Positions 1 to 9,087 of a stretch of DNA of 64,000 nt are shown here, one piece after another. A program made the position numbers and the translations under genes. Numbering within the stretch: position 1 is the stretch's first letter; each line of letters opens with the position of its first letter. This stretch comes from Candidatus Aminicenantota bacterium (GTDB lineage Bacteria > Acidobacteriota > Aminicenantia > Aminicenantales > UBA4085): assembly GCA_003141555.1 (NCBI GenBank), contig PLMN01000007.1:179331-243330 (forward strand). Direction: 5' to 3'. The notes under the pieces are model-generated. The model did not search any database and was not told the origin of the DNA. It worked only from the letters and a program-made list of their open reading frames with translations.

Positions 1-191
1 ATCACCCGGATCTCGGGCACGCCCCCGGCCAGCCGCTCCGCGGCCGCCCGCGAGCCGTCCGTGCTCCCGTCGTCGCAGAGGACGATCTCGAAATCGCCCG
101 GCCGGTCCCGTTCCAGGAAGGCCCGGAGGGCGAGGATATTCCCGGGGAGCTGTCCCCCGCTGTTATAAAACGGGACGACGAAATGGAGCAC
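1..191 (-). CDS. Family 2 glycosyltransferase, N-terminal part (runs off window)
   Basis: Only the first 63 residues lie inside the window. The frame opens at a GTG (189-191) that directly abuts the TGA of the upstream epimerase gene, so the two are probably translationally coupled. The residues VVPFYNSGG followed by IVLCDDGSTDGS are the first beta strand and the nucleotide-binding DDGS motif of GT-A fold family 2 glycosyltransferases. The context (epimerase, radical SAM, DPM1-like GT2, GT9) points to surface-glycan assembly on the cytoplasmic face of the inner membrane. The donor and acceptor cannot be told from this fragment. Confidence 0.8.
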   Translation of the reverse strand, partial: MLHFVVPFYNSGGQLPGNILALRAFLERDRPGDFEIVLCDDGSTDGSRAAAERLAGGVPEIRV

Positions 192-1112
192 TCAACACCA
201 GTACTCTTCGAGCTTCTGCTCGTCGGTCAGCGTCCGCCACCAGTCGGCGCAGAGCTTGATGCCCTCCTCGAGCGTCGTCTTCGACACCCAGCCGAGCTCG
301 TTCTCGGCCAGCCAATTGTGGACGCGCTTGATCTTGGGCTCGACCCGGGCCTGGGGGATGTAATCGATCTTGGCCGGGAAGTGCTTGACGACTTCCTTGG
401 CGATCTCCTCGATCGTGATCGGACGGCCGCCGGTCAGGTTGTAGATCTTGTTTTCGGCGACGGGCTTGAGGGCCTGGACCTGGCCCTCGGCCAGATCGCC
501 GACGTACATGAACTCCCGGAACTGTTTGCCGTCGCCCATGATGCTCAGCATCTTCATCTTCTCCGCCATCTCCATGAACGCCCGGACGACCAGGCCGCGC
601 CACATCCGCTCGCCGTACGGGATTCCGTAGCGGAAGACCGTGTAACGGGGGCCCTTGTATTCGCTGAAGAAGGAGAAGCAGAGCATCTCCTGGCTGATCT
701 TGCTCGCCCCGTAGATGGTGTTGATTTGCTCGAGGTTGAAAGGGCTCTTCTCGTTGACCATGTCCCCTTCCTGGGCCCCGGCGACCCAGGTGCTCGAGGC
801 GAGCATGACCCGCTCGACGTCGGCCTTCAGGACCGCGTTGAGGACGTTGAGGGTGCCTTTGACGTTCATGTCGAAGCAGAGGCGGGGCGATTCCGAGCAC
901 TTGCGGGCGTTGGCCACGGCGGCCAGGTGGTAGACGACGTTGTAGCTCTCGAAGCTGTTGCCGAGGTCCTCGCGGACGTCCTTCTGGATCCAGGGCACGT
1001 CCTGGACGGGGGGCCGCAGGTCGAGCACGGAGACGTCGTAGCCCCTGTCGAGGAGCTTCTGGACGAGATGGCTGCCGATGAAACCGGAGCCGCCGGTGAC
1101 GAGGATTTTCAT
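192..1112 (-). CDS. NAD-dependent epimerase/dehydratase (extended SDR)
   Basis: The protein has 306 residues, the normal size for nucleotide-sugar epimerases and dehydratases. It opens with the Rossmann motif TGGSGFIGSHL (GxxGxxG, residues about 6-16). The catalytic YxxxK appears as YGASK, preceded by the ASST serine region, as in the GalE/RmlB superfamily. A strong ribosome site (AGGAGG) lies 8 bases before the ATG. The gene follows a B12-radical SAM gene and precedes a GT2, so it probably interconverts a sugar nucleotide for the glycan made by this operon. The exact substrate cannot be assigned; family membership is secure. Confidence 0.88.
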   Translation of the reverse strand: MKILVTGGSGFIGSHLVQKLLDRGYDVSVLDLRPPVQDVPWIQKDVREDLGNSFESYNVVYHLAAVANARKCSESPRLCFDMNVKGTLNVLNAVLKADVERVMLASSTWVAGAQEGDMVNEKSPFNLEQINTIYGASKISQEMLCFSFFSEYKGPRYTVFRYGIPYGERMWRGLVVRAFMEMAEKMKMLSIMGDGKQFREFMYVGDLAEGQVQALKPVAENKIYNLTGGRPITIEEIAKEVVKHFPAKIDYIPQARVEPKIKRVHNWLAENELGWVSKTTLEEGIKLCADWWRTLTDEQKLEEYWC

Positions 1113-1164
1113 GGTCGAACCTCCTGAGTTCGGGTCCTTCCGGGCCCGCTCGGGGCGATCTTCC

Positions 1165-2640
1165 TCACCGCGTCCTCATGAAGAATCCCCGGCTGGGCAG
1201 GAACCTTTTCATCTTGTAAACGAAGTTTATGATACCTTCCCGGGCCGCCCGAATCAACGGGGGGAGATGGTAGGACGTCTTGGGCATGAGCTGGTACAGT
1301 CCGCGCGCGGCGTGGACCAGGGGATAAAAGGCCCGCGGCAGCCGGACATAGTAGTCGAAGAATCCCTGATAGCCGAAGAGCGTCCGTCCGGGAATCGTCG
1401 GGTGCTTGATGGTGATATTGGTGTAATAGATCTCGGCGTCGTCGATCGGGTGCTCGAGCCAGCCGTCGGCGATGCACTCCTCGCCGAGCCTGGTCCCGTG
1501 GAAGGGCATGTAGACCGTGCACATGATCCGGTCGGGCTGGAGGCGCCCGTTGAGGGCGATGGTCTCGCGGACCGTGGCCAGCGTCTCGCCCGGCAGGCCG
1601 ATCATGTTGAAGCTCCCCGTCCGGATGCCGCCCTTACGGGCCTCGGTGAAAGCCCCGATGATCTGGTCGGTGGAGATGTTCCGTTGCAGGACGGCGTTCC
1701 GGATCTCGGGATTGCCGGCCTCGATGGCCATGTTCATGAAGTCGCAGCCGCCGTCGCGGAGGACCTTGACGGTCTCGGCGTCGACCAGGTCGGGCCGGGT
1801 CTGGCAGAGGAACGGGATGGAATAGCGCTTCGCGTAGCGCTCGCAGAACTCCTTCAGCCGCTTCTTGTTCAGGGTGAACGACTCGTCCGAGAACGAGATG
1901 CGGGAGGGCTTGAACCGGGCGATGACCTCGTCGATCTCGGCGAAGACGCTCTCGATCGACCGGTAGCGGACGAACCGCCCCAGGCCCGAATAGATGTCCA
2001 TGAGGAACTCGTTCTGGCAGTATGAGCAGGGGAATGGGCAGCCCCGCGAGGTGAGCATGTTGATGCCGTAGAGCTCGGCTTGGAGGCGGCCGGGAGCCAT
2101 GATCGCCCGATCCGGGAACGGCAGGGTGTCGATCTCCTGGAGCAGCGGCCGCATGGGATTGCGGCGCGTCTCCCCGCCGCGCTTGACCCACAGGCCGGGG
2201 ATGCCGCCGTAGTCCGAGCCCGCATCGAGGGCGGCCAGGAGATCGGTCATCGCCCCCTCGCCCTCGCCTCTGCAGAGGATGTCGACGCGCGGGTCGGCGA
2301 TCGTGTCCTCGGGAGCGATCGTCGGATGGATGCCGCCGAAGACCGTCAGCGCGGCCGGCGCCTTGGCCCGGACCACCTCGGCCAGGACCGCCGAGATCGT
2401 GTAATTGACCGACATGACCGAGAACCCGACGACATCCGGGCGGAACGCCTCGAGCTTGGCCCCGAAGGCGGCCTTCATCACCCGGAACGGGTCGCCGGTG
2501 AGCGGCCGCTTGCGGAAGGGCGTGACCTCGAAGAACGCGGTCGCGTGGCCCGCGGCCTTGACCGCCGCGGCGATATACAGGATGTTGAGCGGCTGTTCGC
2601 GGACGATATAGCCGGGGTAGACGAGGAGGACCCTTTTCAT
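1165..2640 (-). CDS. B12-binding-domain radical SAM protein
   Basis: The protein has 491 residues. The N-terminal part (about 1-140) is a cobalamin-binding Rossmann-like domain (MKRVLLVYPGY, then FGGIHPTIAPEDT). A radical SAM core follows, with the 4Fe-4S cysteines in SRGCPFPCSYCQNE (CxxxCxxC). The C-terminal 100 residues are typical of the B12-radical SAM group. Members perform methylations, cyclisations or other hard C-H chemistry, and the substrate is not predictable. The ATG overlaps the stop of the upstream GT2 gene by 4 bases, placing it firmly in the glycan operon. A second, distant relative lies at 12372-13832. Confidence 0.88.
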   Translation of the reverse strand: MKRVLLVYPGYIVREQPLNILYIAAAVKAAGHATAFFEVTPFRKRPLTGDPFRVMKAAFGAKLEAFRPDVVGFSVMSVNYTISAVLAEVVRAKAPAALTVFGGIHPTIAPEDTIADPRVDILCRGEGEGAMTDLLAALDAGSDYGGIPGLWVKRGGETRRNPMRPLLQEIDTLPFPDRAIMAPGRLQAELYGINMLTSRGCPFPCSYCQNEFLMDIYSGLGRFVRYRSIESVFAEIDEVIARFKPSRISFSDESFTLNKKRLKEFCERYAKRYSIPFLCQTRPDLVDAETVKVLRDGGCDFMNMAIEAGNPEIRNAVLQRNISTDQIIGAFTEARKGGIRTGSFNMIGLPGETLATVRETIALNGRLQPDRIMCTVYMPFHGTRLGEECIADGWLEHPIDDAEIYYTNITIKHPTIPGRTLFGYQGFFDYYVRLPRAFYPLVHAARGLYQLMPKTSYHLPPLIRAAREGIINFVYKMKRFLPSRGFFMRTR

Positions 2641-3428
2641 GACGTCCGTCTCGCCAGCGGGACGGGCCCGTAGAATTTCGGAAATTTGACGGCCATGAGC
2701 AGCGTCTCGAGGAGGGTCAGGGCGCTGAGCTTCGTCGTCCCGGCCCGCCGGTTGACGAACTCGATAGGCACTTCGACGACTTTCGCCCGGAGGAGCTGCA
2801 TCTTGTAGAGGATCTCGAGGACGATCGACGGGCCCACGGAAATGAGGTCGTCGAGGTCGACGCGCTCCAGAATCTCGCGGCGGAACAGCCGGAATCCGGA
2901 GGAAACGTCGCGGACCGGCGTGTGGAAGCGGCGGCGGATGAAGCGGCGGACGCCCCAGGTGATCGCCCGCCGGACGATGCTCCGGTCCGAGTCCGATCCG
3001 CCAGCGACGAAGCGCGAGCCGATCGCCGCGTCCGCGACGTCTGCGACGACCAGGCCGTCCTTGACGGCCGAGTCGCCGGCTACGGCGGCCAGAAGAGCGG
3101 GGATGAACCGGGGTTGGTGCGAGAAATCGGCGTCCATCTCGACCACGTAATCGGCCCCGAGGGCCAAGGCGGCCTTGAAGCCGTCGATCCCGGCCGCTCC
3201 CCGGCCGCGCCGCTTCGTCCGGATGAGGGCATGGACGCGCGGGTCGACGGCCGCGATCGCCTGGACCAAACGGCCGGTGCCGTCCGGGGAATTGTCGTCG
3301 GCGACGAGGACGTGGACGTCCGCCGGGACGGTGAGGGCCAGGATCTCGCGGATAAGAGCCTCGATGTTCCCGGCTTCGTTGTAAGTCGGAAGCAGGGCCA
3401 CGAGGAGAGGGCGGCGCGGGTCGGTCAT
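2637..3428 (-). CDS. Polyprenol-phosphate mannosyltransferase-like family 2 glycosyltransferase
   Basis: The protein has 263 residues and the DPM1-like layout: LLPTYNEAGNIEALI near residue 13, VADDNSPDGTG near 42, and the metal-binding EMDADFSHQP near 98. The motif DVSSGFRLFRR and the final EIPIEF-like strand (VEVPIEFVNRR) are also typical. Such enzymes move a sugar, usually mannose, from GDP-sugar to polyprenyl phosphate to make a lipid-linked donor. No C-terminal membrane segments are present, so it is the soluble or peripheral type. It sits 7 bases after the GT9 gene and overlaps the next gene by 4 bases. Confidence 0.88.
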   Translation of the reverse strand: MTDPRRPLLVALLPTYNEAGNIEALIREILALTVPADVHVLVADDNSPDGTGRLVQAIAAVDPRVHALIRTKRRGRGAAGIDGFKAALALGADYVVEMDADFSHQPRFIPALLAAVAGDSAVKDGLVVADVADAAIGSRFVAGGSDSDRSIVRRAITWGVRRFIRRRFHTPVRDVSSGFRLFRREILERVDLDDLISVGPSIVLEILYKMQLLRAKVVEVPIEFVNRRAGTTKLSALTLLETLLMAVKFPKFYGPVPLARRTS

Positions 3429-3435
3429 GGATGGG

Positions 3436-4527
3436 TTAAAGCGCCTTCCGGACCTCGGCGAAGACCTGGGCGGGCGTGATGTCGCTCATGCAGGCCATGT
3501 CGGCGCAGGTCTGCTTGTAGCAGGGCGAGCAGGGCACGCCGGCGAAGAGCTTGGCTCCTCGCCCGTAGAGCGTAATCTCCTGGGGACAGGTCGGCCCGAA
3601 CAAGGCGACGACGGGCTTCGCCAGGGCGATGGCGATGTGCATCCCCAGGGTGTCCGAGCTCACGACGAGGTCCATGGCCTCCACGAAGCCGGCGAATTGC
3701 CGGAGAGAATGGTCGTTGCCGGTATTGAAAACGCGGCCGGCCGCGGCCTTTTCGAGGGATTTGTTCAGGGCGCGCTCCCGGCCGCCCCCCAGGAGGTAAA
3801 CGTCGGCCCCGAGGTCGCGGACAAGCGACCGGATGAGCTTCCGGTAGTGGGCCGCAGGCCATTGCTTGGTTTCGAACTTGGAGCCGGCGCCCGTGTTGAG
3901 CCCGATCCGCGGGCGCTTGGCGCCGCGCCGCTTCCGGAAGAACTCCGTCGCCTCCCGCCGATCGGCGTCCGTGAGAGTGAAGATGTACGGATCGTCCCGG
4001 TAGCCGACCTCGGCCGCTTCGGCAATGATCTCCTGGTAGGTTTTCGTATTCCGGCGGAATTTCAGGTCGTCGTCGATTCCCAGGCGAAGGGCATACTCCG
4101 CAGCCGGGTTGAGGACGACGAGATTGCCGTGCTCGTTCATCCCGAAGCCGAACTTCGCGCGCGCCTCAACGTTCGCCGCCAGGGCGGTGGCCCCGCGGTC
4201 CTTGTCGAGGCAGATCAGGGCCTCGAACCGCTCAGCCGCGAGCTGCAGGAGGTGTTCCGCGGTGAACGGAATGATCCTGTCGACCAGGGGGTTCGTCCGG
4301 AGGAGGTCGACGCTTTCCTCGTCGACGACCCAGAAGATCGAGCCGTCCGGGTACTTCCTCTTGAGGCCGGGCAGGAGGGCCGTGGTCCGCAGGACGTCCC
4401 CCATGGCCGCCCGCTTGATCAGGAGGATCTTCCGTCCGAAAGGGCGGACGTGAGGGCAGCCGTCGCACAGGCGCTTGAAGGCGCAGGGCGTTTCCCCTTT
4501 AAAATGAACGCAATCGGAGCGGATCAT
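3436..4527 (-). CDS. Family 9 glycosyltransferase (heptosyltransferase type)
   Basis: The protein has 363 residues. After a cysteine-rich N-terminus (C6, C15, C21 and C24) comes ILLIKRAAMGDVLRTTALLPGL, the GD-containing nucleotide-binding start of GT9 enzymes such as WaaC, WaaF and RfaQ. The second domain shows GLNTGAGSKFETKQWP and later VSSDTLGMHIAIALAKPVVALFG, the family's donor-binding segments. The tail (GVPCSPCYKQTC) is also common in this family. It probably adds a heptose-like sugar to a lipid-A-type core. It is the first gene of the minus-strand glycan operon. The donor sugar is inferred from the family only. Confidence 0.87.
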   Translation of the reverse strand: MIRSDCVHFKGETPCAFKRLCDGCPHVRPFGRKILLIKRAAMGDVLRTTALLPGLKRKYPDGSIFWVVDEESVDLLRTNPLVDRIIPFTAEHLLQLAAERFEALICLDKDRGATALAANVEARAKFGFGMNEHGNLVVLNPAAEYALRLGIDDDLKFRRNTKTYQEIIAEAAEVGYRDDPYIFTLTDADRREATEFFRKRRGAKRPRIGLNTGAGSKFETKQWPAAHYRKLIRSLVRDLGADVYLLGGGRERALNKSLEKAAAGRVFNTGNDHSLRQFAGFVEAMDLVVSSDTLGMHIAIALAKPVVALFGPTCPQEITLYGRGAKLFAGVPCSPCYKQTCADMACMSDITPAQVFAEVRKAL

Positions 4528-4592
4528 AACCGGTGGTCTCTGAAAACGAGGCCCTATTTATGCCACAAATCGGGGGCGAAGGCAATGCGAGG

Positions 4593-4624
4593 GGCTCGGG
4601 GGGAGAGGGCCGGAGGCACGCCAG
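4593..4624 (+). repeat. Dispersed intergenic repeat, copy 1
   Basis: This 32-base stretch matches 63868-63899 at 29 of 32 positions; the first 20 bases are identical. Both copies lie just outside coding sequence and both are followed by strong GC-rich hairpins. The function is unknown. Confidence 0.6.
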
Positions 4625-4645
4625 CTCGAGGAAGCGGGGCCTGTC

Positions 4646-4740
4646 GGCGTTGGGGCCCCCAGGCTTTGGCCTGGGGGTCATGATACGCCTGTACTTGACC
4701 GCGTATAAGATCGCGGTCAAGTGCGCCGGGGCGCCCCGGC
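4646..4740 (-). terminator. Cluster of strong hairpins downstream of the 4755-7172 gene
   Basis: The 227-base gap holds three strong inverted repeats. One is a GC stem around 4650-4677 (CCCCAGGC and GCCTGGGG). The second is a perfect 11-bp stem with an 8-base loop at 4693-4722 (ACTTGACCGCG and CGCGGTCAAGT). The third is the palindrome CCGGGGCGCCCCGG at 4726-4739. Lying just after the minus-strand stop at 4755, they could end transcription or protect the 3' end. No clear U-run follows, so a classic intrinsic terminator is not certain. Confidence 0.45.
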
Positions 4741-4754
4741 CGGCGCCACCCGCT

Positions 4755-7172
4755 CTATTTTAGGGCTACGACCGCAGCGCTTTCCGTCCCGTCGGCGTCC
4801 ACGGCGGTGATCCGATAGTCGAACGCGGCGCCGGTCGCGAGCTTGCGGTCCCTGTACTCGAACTCCGAGCTGAGCACCCAGGCGATCTTCTTGTACAAGG
4901 AGTCGTCCTGGCCGGTGCTCTTGCGGTAGATGTTGTACCGGACGACGGACACCGGGCCATTGAGAGGATTGTCCTGCCAGGAGACGACGTTCAGGAGCTC
5001 CTTCCTGAACAGGGAGCTGTTGACGATCGACGTGACCGCGGCCCCGAGAGGCGGGAAGACCTCGATCTCGATCGCGTACTCCGAGAGGTCGCTGTCGCCT
5101 CCGGTCCGGCCGGAGGCGGTCATGACGTAGGTGAATTTCGTGGACAGGGGCAGGTTCGCGTCCTGGTAGGCGTGCGTCTGGGGAGAGACCGTGGCGACGA
5201 GGGCGAATTGCGAATCCGCGGCGTCCGCCGGCTTGCGGTAGATCTTGTAGCTCAGGAGCGTGATGGCGGCGTTGTTGGGATTGTCGTACCAGCTCAGGGT
5301 ATTAATCTTGGCCGCCCCGCTGTCCGCAAGGCTCGTGCTCAGGCTAAGGCCCAAGGGCGGGGCGGCCCGGGGCGGGGCCGAGATCGTGAACACGGCGTCG
5401 CTCGTATCCGTCGGGGTGCCGGTCGAGGCCTGGCTGATCCGCACGCCGCAAGCCGAGCTCGGGGAGTTCGGGACCACCAAGCCCAGGTAGCCGGTGTTGT
5501 CCGTCGAGGCGATGATGTCCGACCAGCTCGCTCCCGCGTTCGTCGTCAGCTCGATGTGGACCGGGCCGACCGTTCCCTGCGTCGACCAGACGATGTTCTG
5601 GGTCGTGAGGGCCTGCCAAACCTCGCCGCCGTTCGGGACCACGACCGTGATCTTTGTCGTGGGCGTCGCGTTCGCGATCGAAAAGAAGGCGTCGCTCACG
5701 TCGCTCAGGCCCGAGGTTCCGGTGTCGCTGACCCGGACGAGGCAGGTCGTGCTGAGGGAATTGGGCACGGTCCAGGAATAGACGCCGGTGTTGGGAGCGG
5801 AGGCGGCGAGGGTCGACCAGGTCGATCCCCCGTTCGTCGAGAGCTCGATCTTGACGGACGAGATCGTCACTCCCGACGACGTCCAGGCGATGCTCTGGGT
5901 CGATCCCGGCGCCCAGCTCTCGCCGCCGTTCGGGGAGGCCATGCGGAGGCCGGGCGTCACCGGCCCCGAGGAGACCTTGACGTAGAAGATCTGGCTCAGG
6001 CTTCCGGATTGCTGGGCGTAGACGAGATGGACGGCTCCCGACGCATCCACGGCCAGGAAGGGCATGCCGGAGGCCGAGGACGAGTTCGTCAGGTTTTGCG
6101 GGCCCAGCCAGCTCCCATTGTACATGTTGAAGTAGATGTCGCCGTTCTCGACCCAGGCGACGTAGACGTTGCCGTTGCTCTGGTCGACTGCCAGGGTGGG
6201 GTCGGTCGAAGACGCCGCCGAATTGGAGACGTCGACTTCAGTGCCCAGCGTCCCGTCGGCCGCGATCTTGACGACGAAGATCTCGTCGTTGCCCCGCGTC
6301 CCGTCCATCCAGGCGACCCAGGCGTTGCCGGAATTGTCGGCCGCGACCTTCGGATAGCTCCAGTCCTCGCCCACGTCCCATTTTATGAGGGTCGGCGAGG
6401 TCCATCCGGACGCGGTCTGGGGAGTCCTGTTCCGCGAATACCAGACCGTCGTCCCCCAACCCGTCCCCCAGGCCATGTGCGCCGTTCCCGAGCCGTCGAT
6501 CGCGATCTTCGGCATGTATCCGCCGTTCACCGGCAGGATCTGGCTCGAGCCCCAGGACCCAGAAGCGCTGCAGGTCCGGCCGTCGATATCCCAGCCCAAA
6601 GATCGGCCCGTGCCGTCCTGCCAGACGACGGTCGCGGAGTTGTCGACGGGATTGACGGCCACGCCGCCGTAGCAGGAGCCGCCTTCGTTGGACGAAACAT
6701 TCACGGCCGCGCCCCAGCCGTTGTTATAAGCGAGATGATAGATGTCGTAGGACGCTTCGCGGCCGTCCTGAAAGATCAGGTGGCCGATGCCGGAGGAAGA
6801 CACTGCGAGCCAGGGGTAGCCCGCTTCCTGGACGTCATAATACAGCTTCTCGAATTGGTAGGGGGTCGACCAGGCGCCGCTCTTGTTCGTGGCGAAATAG
6901 AACTGCCGGCCTGGCGTGTATTCAAACCAGACCGCGTAGGCGTTTCCGCTGCCGTCCACGCCCACGAGAGGCGTGTTGCAGGGCGAGGAGGCGTGGGAAA
7001 TGTTCACGGGGGTCGCGAGGGCGGCGGACGTCTTCGCCGTCCGGGAGCCCCCATCCTGCTGGCCGGCCGGGGCGAGGAGGGCCAGCGCCGCCAACGCCCC
7101 GAGAGCCGGGAGGAAACCCAGCGCCGCCGTTCGCCGCCGCGTCCGTCCGGGCATGCCCGAATGCCTCATCAT
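4755..7172 (-). CDS. Secreted beta-propeller protein with Ig-like and FN3-like domains (family member P1)
   Basis: The protein has 805 residues. A signal peptide (about 1-40: arginine-rich start, then LGALAALALLAPAG) leads to about 360 residues of propeller-type repeats with NAYAVWFEY, FATNKSGAWSTP and WVAWMDG motifs. Two Ser/Thr-rich Kre9/KNH-like modules follow, each starting PNGGE.W (near 412 and 512), then two FN3-like modules containing IYRK. The last 100 residues are shared with four other proteins here. It is expected outside the cytoplasm, possibly at the surface, and no catalytic motif was found. The ATG overlaps the stop of its paralogue (7169-8974) by 4 bases after an AAGGAGG site; an ATG at 7169 is equally possible. 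Confidence 0.8.
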   Translation of the reverse strand: MMRHSGMPGRTRRRTAALGFLPALGALAALALLAPAGQQDGGSRTAKTSAALATPVNISHASSPCNTPLVGVDGSGNAYAVWFEYTPGRQFYFATNKSGAWSTPYQFEKLYYDVQEAGYPWLAVSSSGIGHLIFQDGREASYDIYHLAYNNGWGAAVNVSSNEGGSCYGGVAVNPVDNSATVVWQDGTGRSLGWDIDGRTCSASGSWGSSQILPVNGGYMPKIAIDGSGTAHMAWGTGWGTTVWYSRNRTPQTASGWTSPTLIKWDVGEDWSYPKVAADNSGNAWVAWMDGTRGNDEIFVVKIAADGTLGTEVDVSNSAASSTDPTLAVDQSNGNVYVAWVENGDIYFNMYNGSWLGPQNLTNSSSASGMPFLAVDASGAVHLVYAQQSGSLSQIFYVKVSSGPVTPGLRMASPNGGESWAPGSTQSIAWTSSGVTISSVKIELSTNGGSTWSTLAASAPNTGVYSWTVPNSLSTTCLVRVSDTGTSGLSDVSDAFFSIANATPTTKITVVVPNGGEVWQALTTQNIVWSTQGTVGPVHIELTTNAGASWSDIIASTDNTGYLGLVVPNSPSSACGVRISQASTGTPTDTSDAVFTISAPPRAAPPLGLSLSTSLADSGAAKINTLSWYDNPNNAAITLLSYKIYRKPADAADSQFALVATVSPQTHAYQDANLPLSTKFTYVMTASGRTGGDSDLSEYAIEIEVFPPLGAAVTSIVNSSLFRKELLNVVSWQDNPLNGPVSVVRYNIYRKSTGQDDSLYKKIAWVLSSEFEYRDRKLATGAAFDYRITAVDADGTESAAVVALK

Positions 7173-8974
7173 GTCCCCTCCTTGACGACGAGCGATGGCC
7201 GGCTCTCTTTGTTGCTCGTGTCAACCGTGGTGATGTAGTACGAGAACGAATCGGTGAACGACAGCATGCGATCCATATATTCGAGGATGCCCGCCCCGAC
7301 GGAGGCAATGCTCTGATATAGGGAATCGTCCTGGGTCAAGAGCTTCCGGTAGATGTTGTATTGCAGGACGGTGACGGCGTTGTTCAGCGGGTTCTTGGCC
7401 CAGGTGACGACGTTGATCTTCTCCCGCCGGAACAGGGCGCTGTTCGTCACGGTTTCGAGGGACGGGCTCAGGGGCGGGAACGTCGCGGCCTCGGCCGCGG
7501 CGTCGGACAGGTCGCTTTCCTGGCCGGCCGACGAGAAGGCGGTGAGGGCGTAAGAAAATTTCTGGGTCAGGGAGAGCCCGGCGTCCTGATAGGCGAAGAG
7601 GCTCCCAGATACCGTAGCCAGAAGGGAGAAGTCCTGACTGCCGGTCTTCCGGTAGATCTTGTAGCTATGGATGTCGAGGCTCGCGTTGGCCGGATTCTGC
7701 GTCCAAGTCAGGGTGTTGGTCTTGAGGGTCTGCGTCGCGTCGAGGGCCGTGTTCACAGCCAGGCCGAGCGGGGGCGAGGGCTTGGCCGAGGGCGGCGGAG
7801 CGACAGCACCGGCCGAGCCGAGGTACAGGACGTCCCAGGCTGCGCCCACCATCTCCGCGTAGGCCAGGTGGATGTTCCCCGAGCCGTCGACGGCGATGCT
7901 CGGCTGGGTGTCGTTCGCCGCGGAGCTGGTCAAGTTCTGGGGGCCCGACCAGCTCGTCCCGAAGCTGTTGAGGAAGACGTCGCCGTTCTGGACCCAGGCC
8001 ACATAGGCGACGCCGGTCGTCTTGTTGACGGCGATCGCGCCGTCCGAAGCCGTCGCGCCCGCGGTCGACACGACCGCTTTGTCCGAAAGGACCCCGGCGG
8101 CCGTGATCTTGCGGAACATGATCGCGTCCGCGCCCTGATAGGTTCCGAGCCAGAGGAAATACGCGTTGCCGGCTTTGTCGGCCGCGATCTTCGGCAGGCT
8201 CCAGTCCTGGCCGGTATCGGCCTCGATGGCGAGCGGCTGGGTCCAGCCGCTCGGGTTCTGGGGTGTGACGTTTTTCATGTACCAGACGGCCGACGTCCCC
8301 GACGCCCGGGTCGTCCAGGTGAGATGGGCCGTGCCCGTCCCGTCAAACGCGATCTTGGGCATGTAGCCCATCCCCCCGGGGAGGGTCTGCATCGGCGCCC
8401 AAACGCCCGTCGCGCTCCGGTACCTCAGCATGATGTTCCAGCCCGCATCCAGGCCGGTACCGTCCATCCAGACCACGTAGGCGGCGTTGTCGACGGGGTT
8501 GACGGCGATGCCCGAATAGGCGGAGCCGCCGATGTTCGCGTCCGAAACATTGGTCGTCGCACCCCAGCCGTTGTCGTAGGCGATGTGGAAGATGTCGTAG
8601 GACGTCACCCGGCCGTCCTGCCAGCTCATATGGCATTGGCCGCCAGCGGTGACGGCGAAATCCGGGAATCCGGCTTCCGAGGAGACATATTCGACCTGTT
8701 CGAAGCTCACGGGCGTCGACCAGGCCCCGGACTTGTTCGTGGCAAAAGCGAACGTCCGGGTCGTCAGATACTCCAGCCAGACGACATAAGCCGCGTTGTT
8801 GGCGTCCACGCCGACGAGAGGATAAGCCGAATCGCTGGTCGAATGGGAGATGTTGACCGGCGTCGATCCCGCAAAATCGATGGCGGGCGGCGCCGCATCG
8901 CGGGACCTCTGCAGGGGGAAGATCGAGACGGCCGCGAGGAGCAGGACGGCAAGGAACGGCATTCTCTTGATCAT
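7169..8974 (-). CDS. Secreted beta-propeller/FN3 protein (family member P2)
   Basis: The protein has about 601 residues from the chosen ATG at 8974, giving a clean signal peptide (MIKRMPFLAVLLLAAVSIF). The longer frame back to 9010 is rejected because it would start inside a promoter -35 box. The propeller region (about 30-385) shares NISHSTSDSAYPLVGVD and FATNKSGAWSTP with P1. Two FN3-like modules with YKIYRK and YNIYRK close the protein. It lacks the two PNGGE modules of P1 and is otherwise its tandem duplicate. It is cotranscribed with P1 from the promoter at 8982-9010. The ligand is unknown. Confidence 0.8.
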   Translation of the reverse strand: MIKRMPFLAVLLLAAVSIFPLQRSRDAAPPAIDFAGSTPVNISHSTSDSAYPLVGVDANNAAYVVWLEYLTTRTFAFATNKSGAWSTPVSFEQVEYVSSEAGFPDFAVTAGGQCHMSWQDGRVTSYDIFHIAYDNGWGATTNVSDANIGGSAYSGIAVNPVDNAAYVVWMDGTGLDAGWNIMLRYRSATGVWAPMQTLPGGMGYMPKIAFDGTGTAHLTWTTRASGTSAVWYMKNVTPQNPSGWTQPLAIEADTGQDWSLPKIAADKAGNAYFLWLGTYQGADAIMFRKITAAGVLSDKAVVSTAGATASDGAIAVNKTTGVAYVAWVQNGDVFLNSFGTSWSGPQNLTSSAANDTQPSIAVDGSGNIHLAYAEMVGAAWDVLYLGSAGAVAPPPSAKPSPPLGLAVNTALDATQTLKTNTLTWTQNPANASLDIHSYKIYRKTGSQDFSLLATVSGSLFAYQDAGLSLTQKFSYALTAFSSAGQESDLSDAAAEAATFPPLSPSLETVTNSALFRREKINVVTWAKNPLNNAVTVLQYNIYRKLLTQDDSLYQSIASVGAGILEYMDRMLSFTDSFSYYITTVDTSNKESRPSLVVKEGT

Positions 8975-8981
8975 CGGGCTC

Positions 8982-9010
8982 ATTATGGGAGGGACTCGCC
9001 GAATTGTCAA
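8982..9010 (-). promoter_or_regulatory. Sigma-70-type promoter for the P2-P1 operon
   Basis: On the minus strand TTGACA (9005-9010) is separated by 17 bases from CATAAT (8982-8987). The predicted start of transcription falls on or within a base or two of the ATG at 8974, implying a leaderless or nearly leaderless mRNA. Confidence 0.7.
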
Positions 9011-9046
9011 TTAAGGGCTGACCCTTCCGGGCCCTTCCGGGCCGGA

Positions 9047-9075
9047 TTGCATTCACCTTGACATCATGCTATATT
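9047..9075 (+). promoter_or_regulatory. Promoter for the SGNH-fusion gene (P3), divergent from the P2 promoter
   Basis: TTGCAT (9047-9052) and TATATT (9070-9075) are 17 bases apart, which puts the transcript start about 5 bases before the ATG at 9088. A second possible -35, TTGACA at 9058-9063, pairs with a weaker GGATAA or GATAAA. Both readings leave almost no leader. Confidence 0.55.
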
Positions 9076-9087
9076 GGCCCGGATAAA

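Noticed and set aside
8975..9010. Upstream start (TTG at 9010) for P2
   Set aside because: It would begin inside the -35 box and place the signal peptide 12 residues inside; ATG 8974 fits both promoter and signal peptide.
9022..9041. Tandem 10-base repeat (CCCTTCCGGG twice) between P2 and P3
   Set aside because: Only two units in a GC-rich divergent promoter region; too little to call a repeat element or a binding-site array.
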